Shown here: positions 61,100 through 64,000 of the stretch, piece by piece | Numbering within the stretch: the first letter of the stretch is position 1 | How the letters are laid out: the number at the start of each line of letters is the position of its first letter | NCBI GenBank assembly: GCA_003166955.1 | Contig: PMUI01000085.1 | Span: forward strand, 61,220 to 125,219 | From: Acidobacterium sp. | GTDB taxonomy: Bacteria; Acidobacteriota; Terriglobia; Terriglobales; Acidobacteriaceae | DNA length: 64,000 nt | Direction: 5' to 3' | Notes under the pieces: model-generated | Databases searched by the model: none | What the model saw: only the letters and a program-made list of their open reading frames with translations | What the model was told of the DNA's origin: nothing | Position numbers and translations under genes: made by a program

Positions 61100-63625
61100 A
61101 TGACTTTTTTCTCGCGGCCGATGGGCCGTTTCCTGACTTTCTTTCGACTTTACCTTCTGGCGGCGGCGACGCTGATGGCGAGCACGACGGCTCTGCATGC
61201 GGTGAGCGTGCATGGGACGGTGACCGATCCGCTGGGGTACCCCATCGCGAATGCGACGGTGGGGCTGATTCACGACGGCAACGTGCTGGTGAACGGGCGC
61301 ACGGGGCCGGATGGGAGCTACACGCTGGTGAGCGCGGAGTCGGGGCGATTTTACGTACTGGCCTCGGGGATATCGTTCCGGCAACTGGCGACGCAGAGTT
61401 TTTATGGCGGGCGCTTCGACACGGTGGAACAGAACGTGGTGCTGGAGCCGGAGTGGGTGCGCGAGTCGGTGGTGGTGACGGCGACGGGGGTGCCGCAGCC
61501 GCAGGCGCAGGTGAGCGGGTCGGTGACGGGGTTGAGCGCGGAGGAGTTCGCGAACCGCGCGGGGATTATCGATCCACTGCGGCAGGCGCCGGGCGTGAAT
61601 GTGGTGCAGACGGGGCAGTGGGGGGGCGAGACGTCGCTGTTCATTCGCGGGGGGAACTCGACGGCGAATCGCGTGGTCATGGATGGCGTGCCGGTGGAGG
61701 ATGTCGGCGGACGGTTCGATTTCGGCAACGTGGCGACGACGGGGATCCAGGATGTGGAGATTTATCGCGGGCCGAACACGGTCCTGTATGGTTCGGACGC
61801 AGCGGCAGGTGTGGTGGCGCTGACGACGCCGCGCGGGAGCACGCCGTTTCCTTCGCTGCTGTATGAGGGCGATGAAGGGAATTTCAAAACGTACCGGAAC
61901 CAGGCGCAACTGGCGGGGATGAAGCGGAAGCTGGATTACTATCTGGGGGTTTCGAACTTCAACACGCAGAACTCGGTGCCGAACGATGGCTACCACAACA
62001 ACACGGGCGTGGCGAACTTAGGGTGGAGCTTGTCGTCGAAGACGGAAGTGCGGGTGACGGGGCGTGCGAATGTTGCGGCGAGCGGCCTGCCCGCAGGAAA
62101 CGGCGGGTACTCGTTCTACGGTCTGGCGAACGATGGGAAGCAGCTGGACCAGGACACTTATGGAACGGGAACCATCGATCATGTGATTCGGGACAACTGG
62201 CGCGCGACGGTTCGATATGGGCTGGTGCGGAAGAGGGAAGAGTCGGAGCAGTGGTATCCGGCGGGGAATTTGCTCGGGGGAACTGATTTCGGGGCAGGGA
62301 ATTATTACGGCAACGATGTGACGGTGCTGGGGGCGAACGGCTACTCGACGAACGGGCAGGCGCTGTTGAATTACTCGCCTGCATTCGGATCGATTTATCC
62401 GTACCATCTGGCGCTGGCGTCGAACCGCGACAATCTCTACGCGCAGACGAATTACGTGCATGGGCCGCGACTGGGCGTGATTGCGGGGTTCCGCTACGAG
62501 AATGAACGCGGGATGGAGGACGAGCCGGTGTACTCGTTCCACGAGGGTCTGGAGCGAACGAACTACGACTACCAGGCGCAGGTGGGCGGGCAACTGAAGA
62601 ATCGGTTTTTCTATACGGCGGCGGGTGGAGTGGAGAAGAACCAGTTGTTCGGGCTGGTGGGCACGCCGCGCGGCGGGGCGTCGTGGTATGTGGTGCGGCC
62701 TGGGCAGGGCGCGCTGCATGGGACGCGGCTCAATGTGAACTTCGCGAAGGGATATCAGGAGCCGACGCTCGATCAGCAGGCTGGCTCACTGTACGCGTTT
62801 CTGCTGGCGAACGGCGGGCAGGCAAAGGTGACGCAGTATGGGATCGCGCCGATCGGGGCGGAGCTGTCGCGGAGCTACGATGGCGGGATCGAGCAGAGCC
62901 TGTTCAGCGAAAGAGTAATCGCCAGAGTTACATATTTTCACAACGAATTTGGGAATCAGATTGAGGCGGTGCCGGCGTCGGCGGTGCCGCAGTTGTTGCC
63001 GAACCTGACGACGGCGCAGCAGCAGTTGCTGCAGGCATTCCTGAATAACAACAATGCGTTTTCGCTGGACCTGAACTCGATGTCGTACCGTGCGCAGGGG
63101 GTGGAGTCGGAGATCGAGTCGGGAATCGGGAAGAACATTTTTGTGCGCGGGGGTTACACGTATCTGGATGCGGTGGTGCAGCACTCGTTTTCGTCGGACG
63201 CGCTGGCGCCGAGCACGAATCCGAACTATCCGGGGATTGCGATCGGGAACTATGCGCCGCTGGTGGGGGCACGGCCGTTTCGGCGTCCGCGGCACACCGG
63301 GTTCACGAGCGTGATCTACACGGGGAAGAAGTGGTCGGGAGTGATTCAGGGAGCGTATGCGAGCCGCAGCGACGACTCGACGTTTCTGGGCGGCGACGAT
63401 GCGAATTTTGGGAACACGCTGCTGCTGCCGAATCGGAATCTGGATTATGGGTGGACGAAGATCGACTTGGGTGCGACGTATCAATGGAAGCCGTGGCTGG
63501 GGGTTTACACCCAGATCGACAATCTGACGAGCAACCAGCACATCGGGCCGATCGGGTATCCGTCACTGCCGATGAATTTCCGGACGGGGGCGCGGTTCAC
63601 GCTGAGTTTGGGGAGAAGGCAGTGA
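61100..63625 (+). CDS. btuB: BtuB-like TonB-dependent receptor
   Basis: An 841-residue outer-membrane receptor. A signal peptide (about 1-34) is followed by a carboxypeptidase-regulatory-like domain (about 35-115; VHGTVTDPLGYPIANATVG), a plug (about 125-235; DPLRQAPGVNVVQTGQWG, SLFIRGGNSTANRVVMDG) and a barrel ending LSLGRRQ. The cobalamin riboswitch upstream is the main evidence for cobalamin or cobinamide uptake. The extra N-terminal domain is not found in E. coli BtuB and is longer than the usual 600-650 residues. GGAGG lies close before the start. Confidence 0.9.
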   Translation: MTFFSRPMGRFLTFFRLYLLAAATLMASTTALHAVSVHGTVTDPLGYPIANATVGLIHDGNVLVNGRTGPDGSYTLVSAESGRFYVLASGISFRQLATQSFYGGRFDTVEQNVVLEPEWVRESVVVTATGVPQPQAQVSGSVTGLSAEEFANRAGIIDPLRQAPGVNVVQTGQWGGETSLFIRGGNSTANRVVMDGVPVEDVGGRFDFGNVATTGIQDVEIYRGPNTVLYGSDAAAGVVALTTPRGSTPFPSLLYEGDEGNFKTYRNQAQLAGMKRKLDYYLGVSNFNTQNSVPNDGYHNNTGVANLGWSLSSKTEVRVTGRANVAASGLPAGNGGYSFYGLANDGKQLDQDTYGTGTIDHVIRDNWRATVRYGLVRKREESEQWYPAGNLLGGTDFGAGNYYGNDVTVLGANGYSTNGQALLNYSPAFGSIYPYHLALASNRDNLYAQTNYVHGPRLGVIAGFRYENERGMEDEPVYSFHEGLERTNYDYQAQVGGQLKNRFFYTAAGGVEKNQLFGLVGTPRGGASWYVVRPGQGALHGTRLNVNFAKGYQEPTLDQQAGSLYAFLLANGGQAKVTQYGIAPIGAELSRSYDGGIEQSLFSERVIARVTYFHNEFGNQIEAVPASAVPQLLPNLTTAQQQLLQAFLNNNNAFSLDLNSMSYRAQGVESEIESGIGKNIFVRGGYTYLDAVVQHSFSSDALAPSTNPNYPGIAIGNYAPLVGARPFRRPRHTGFTSVIYTGKKWSGVIQGAYASRSDDSTFLGGDDANFGNTLLLPNRNLDYGWTKIDLGATYQWKPWLGVYTQIDNLTSNQHIGPIGYPSLPMNFRTGARFTLSLGRRQ

Positions 63626-63660
63626 GACAGCCGGAAGCTGGGAGCTGGGAGCCAGAGACG
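63626..63660. repeat. Heptamer tandem repeat (CTGGGAG-type)
   Basis: Imperfect 7-bp units (ccggaag ctgggag ctgggag ccagaga cgggagc) follow the btuB-like stop directly. Confidence 0.55.
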
Positions 63661-63685
63661 GGAGCGAAATGCCGGCGATCAGCTG

Positions 63686-64000
63686 TCAGCGTTCAGGGTC
63701 GGAGTGGCTGGGGAGGAAGACCATCATGGCGGTGCCGGAGCGCGGGTTGTCGCCCTGGGCGACGCGGCTGCGGCAGCGGATAAAGCCGCCGGATTTGACG
63801 AGCATGCCTTTGACGATCCAGAGGCCAAGGCCGGTGCCGACGTCCTTCTTGGTGGTGAAGAACGGGGTGAAGATCTGGCGGCGGATCGCGGCTGGGATGC
63901 CGGGGCCGCGATCGGCGACGACGAGGTAGATGCCAGGAGCGCCGGCGAGGGGGTGCGAGGAGGACCAGGCGCGCACATCGAGGATGCCGTTCTGCGGCGA
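63686..64000 (-). CDS. Sensor histidine kinase, C-terminal part
   Basis: The last 104 residues of an HATPase domain. VVADRGPGIPAAIRRQIFTP (G1/F box) and GTGLGLWIVKGMLVKSGG (G2) are visible, followed by GTAMMVFLP. The N-terminal part, with the sensor and phospho-acceptor His, lies beyond the right edge of the window. The frame is open to position 64000. Confidence 0.9.
   Translation of the reverse strand, partial: SPQNGILDVRAWSSSHPLAGAPGIYLVVADRGPGIPAAIRRQIFTPFFTTKKDVGTGLGLWIVKGMLVKSGGFIRCRSRVAQGDNPRSGTAMMVFLPSHSDPER

Noticed and set aside
1-64000. CRISPR array or transposase genes
   Set aside because: No regularly spaced identical repeats of CRISPR size and no transposase or integrase domain were found in any frame. 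The short tandem repeats at gene ends have no spacers.

Overview
The window looks like the chromosome of a soil acidobacterium of the class Terriglobia (Acidobacteriaceae-like). The basis is content, not a database search: two Oar-type TonB-dependent receptor loci with an N-terminal carboxypeptidase-regulatory-like domain, a TIGR03435-family protein, a winged-helix/beta-propeller regulator, a giant FG-GAP/NHL-repeat secreted protein, YXWGXW-type lipoproteins, high GC and many GTG/TTG starts. Most genes are ordinary chromosomal genes in short operons. No complete insertion sequence, prophage or CRISPR array was seen.

Layout. 1-16 kb: 3' part of a tRNA-Ser, a 1915-residue secreted repeat protein, a secreted GH13 enzyme, an intact Oar-type receptor, a membrane-bound winged-helix regulator and a second receptor that is a pseudogene with an internal inversion. 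16-22 kb: two very similar LytTR response regulators, one orphan and one coupled to a LytS-type kinase, a Sel1-repeat lipoprotein, an SRPBCC protein and tRNA-Arg(CCU) with a duplicated 3' end. 22-32 kb: a small membrane protein, nusB and a VOC-RibH fusion gene; membrane pyrophosphatase; a lutABC lactate-oxidation operon; a DUF885 protein; xylulokinase. 32-41 kb: TIGR03435 protein, mog-dedA, a TonB-like protein, VapBC, Ada, a DUF4397 lipoprotein and a TumE/TumA-like pair. 41-50 kb: thrS, a proline-rich lipoprotein, and the assimilatory sulfite (or nitrite) reductase-siroheme operon, which is preceded by a cysteine-rich leader ORF and an intrinsic terminator. 50-64 kb: decayed hicBA, an acidic disordered protein paired with a zinc-ribbon M48-like protein, a diguanylate cyclase, a secreted Ig-repeat protein, PPK2, EngB, a single-domain response regulator, a cobalamin riboswitch with its BtuB-like receptor, and the C-terminus of a sensor kinase that runs off the window.

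The most interesting signal is the leader of the reductase operon (48966-49163, minus strand). A good promoter is followed directly by a 22-codon ORF with seven Cys codons, then an 11-bp GC-rich hairpin with a U6 tract, then the reductase gene. This is the architecture of translation-coupled attenuation that senses charged tRNA-Cys. Other notable points are the inverted segment inside a receptor pseudogene, the VOC-RibH fusion, an M48-like protein whose HExxH motif reads RExxH, the 26-bp tRNA-Arg 3' repeat, the broken hicBA locus with a 177-bp insert, and 7-bp-periodic tandem repeats that begin at or next to several stop codons.
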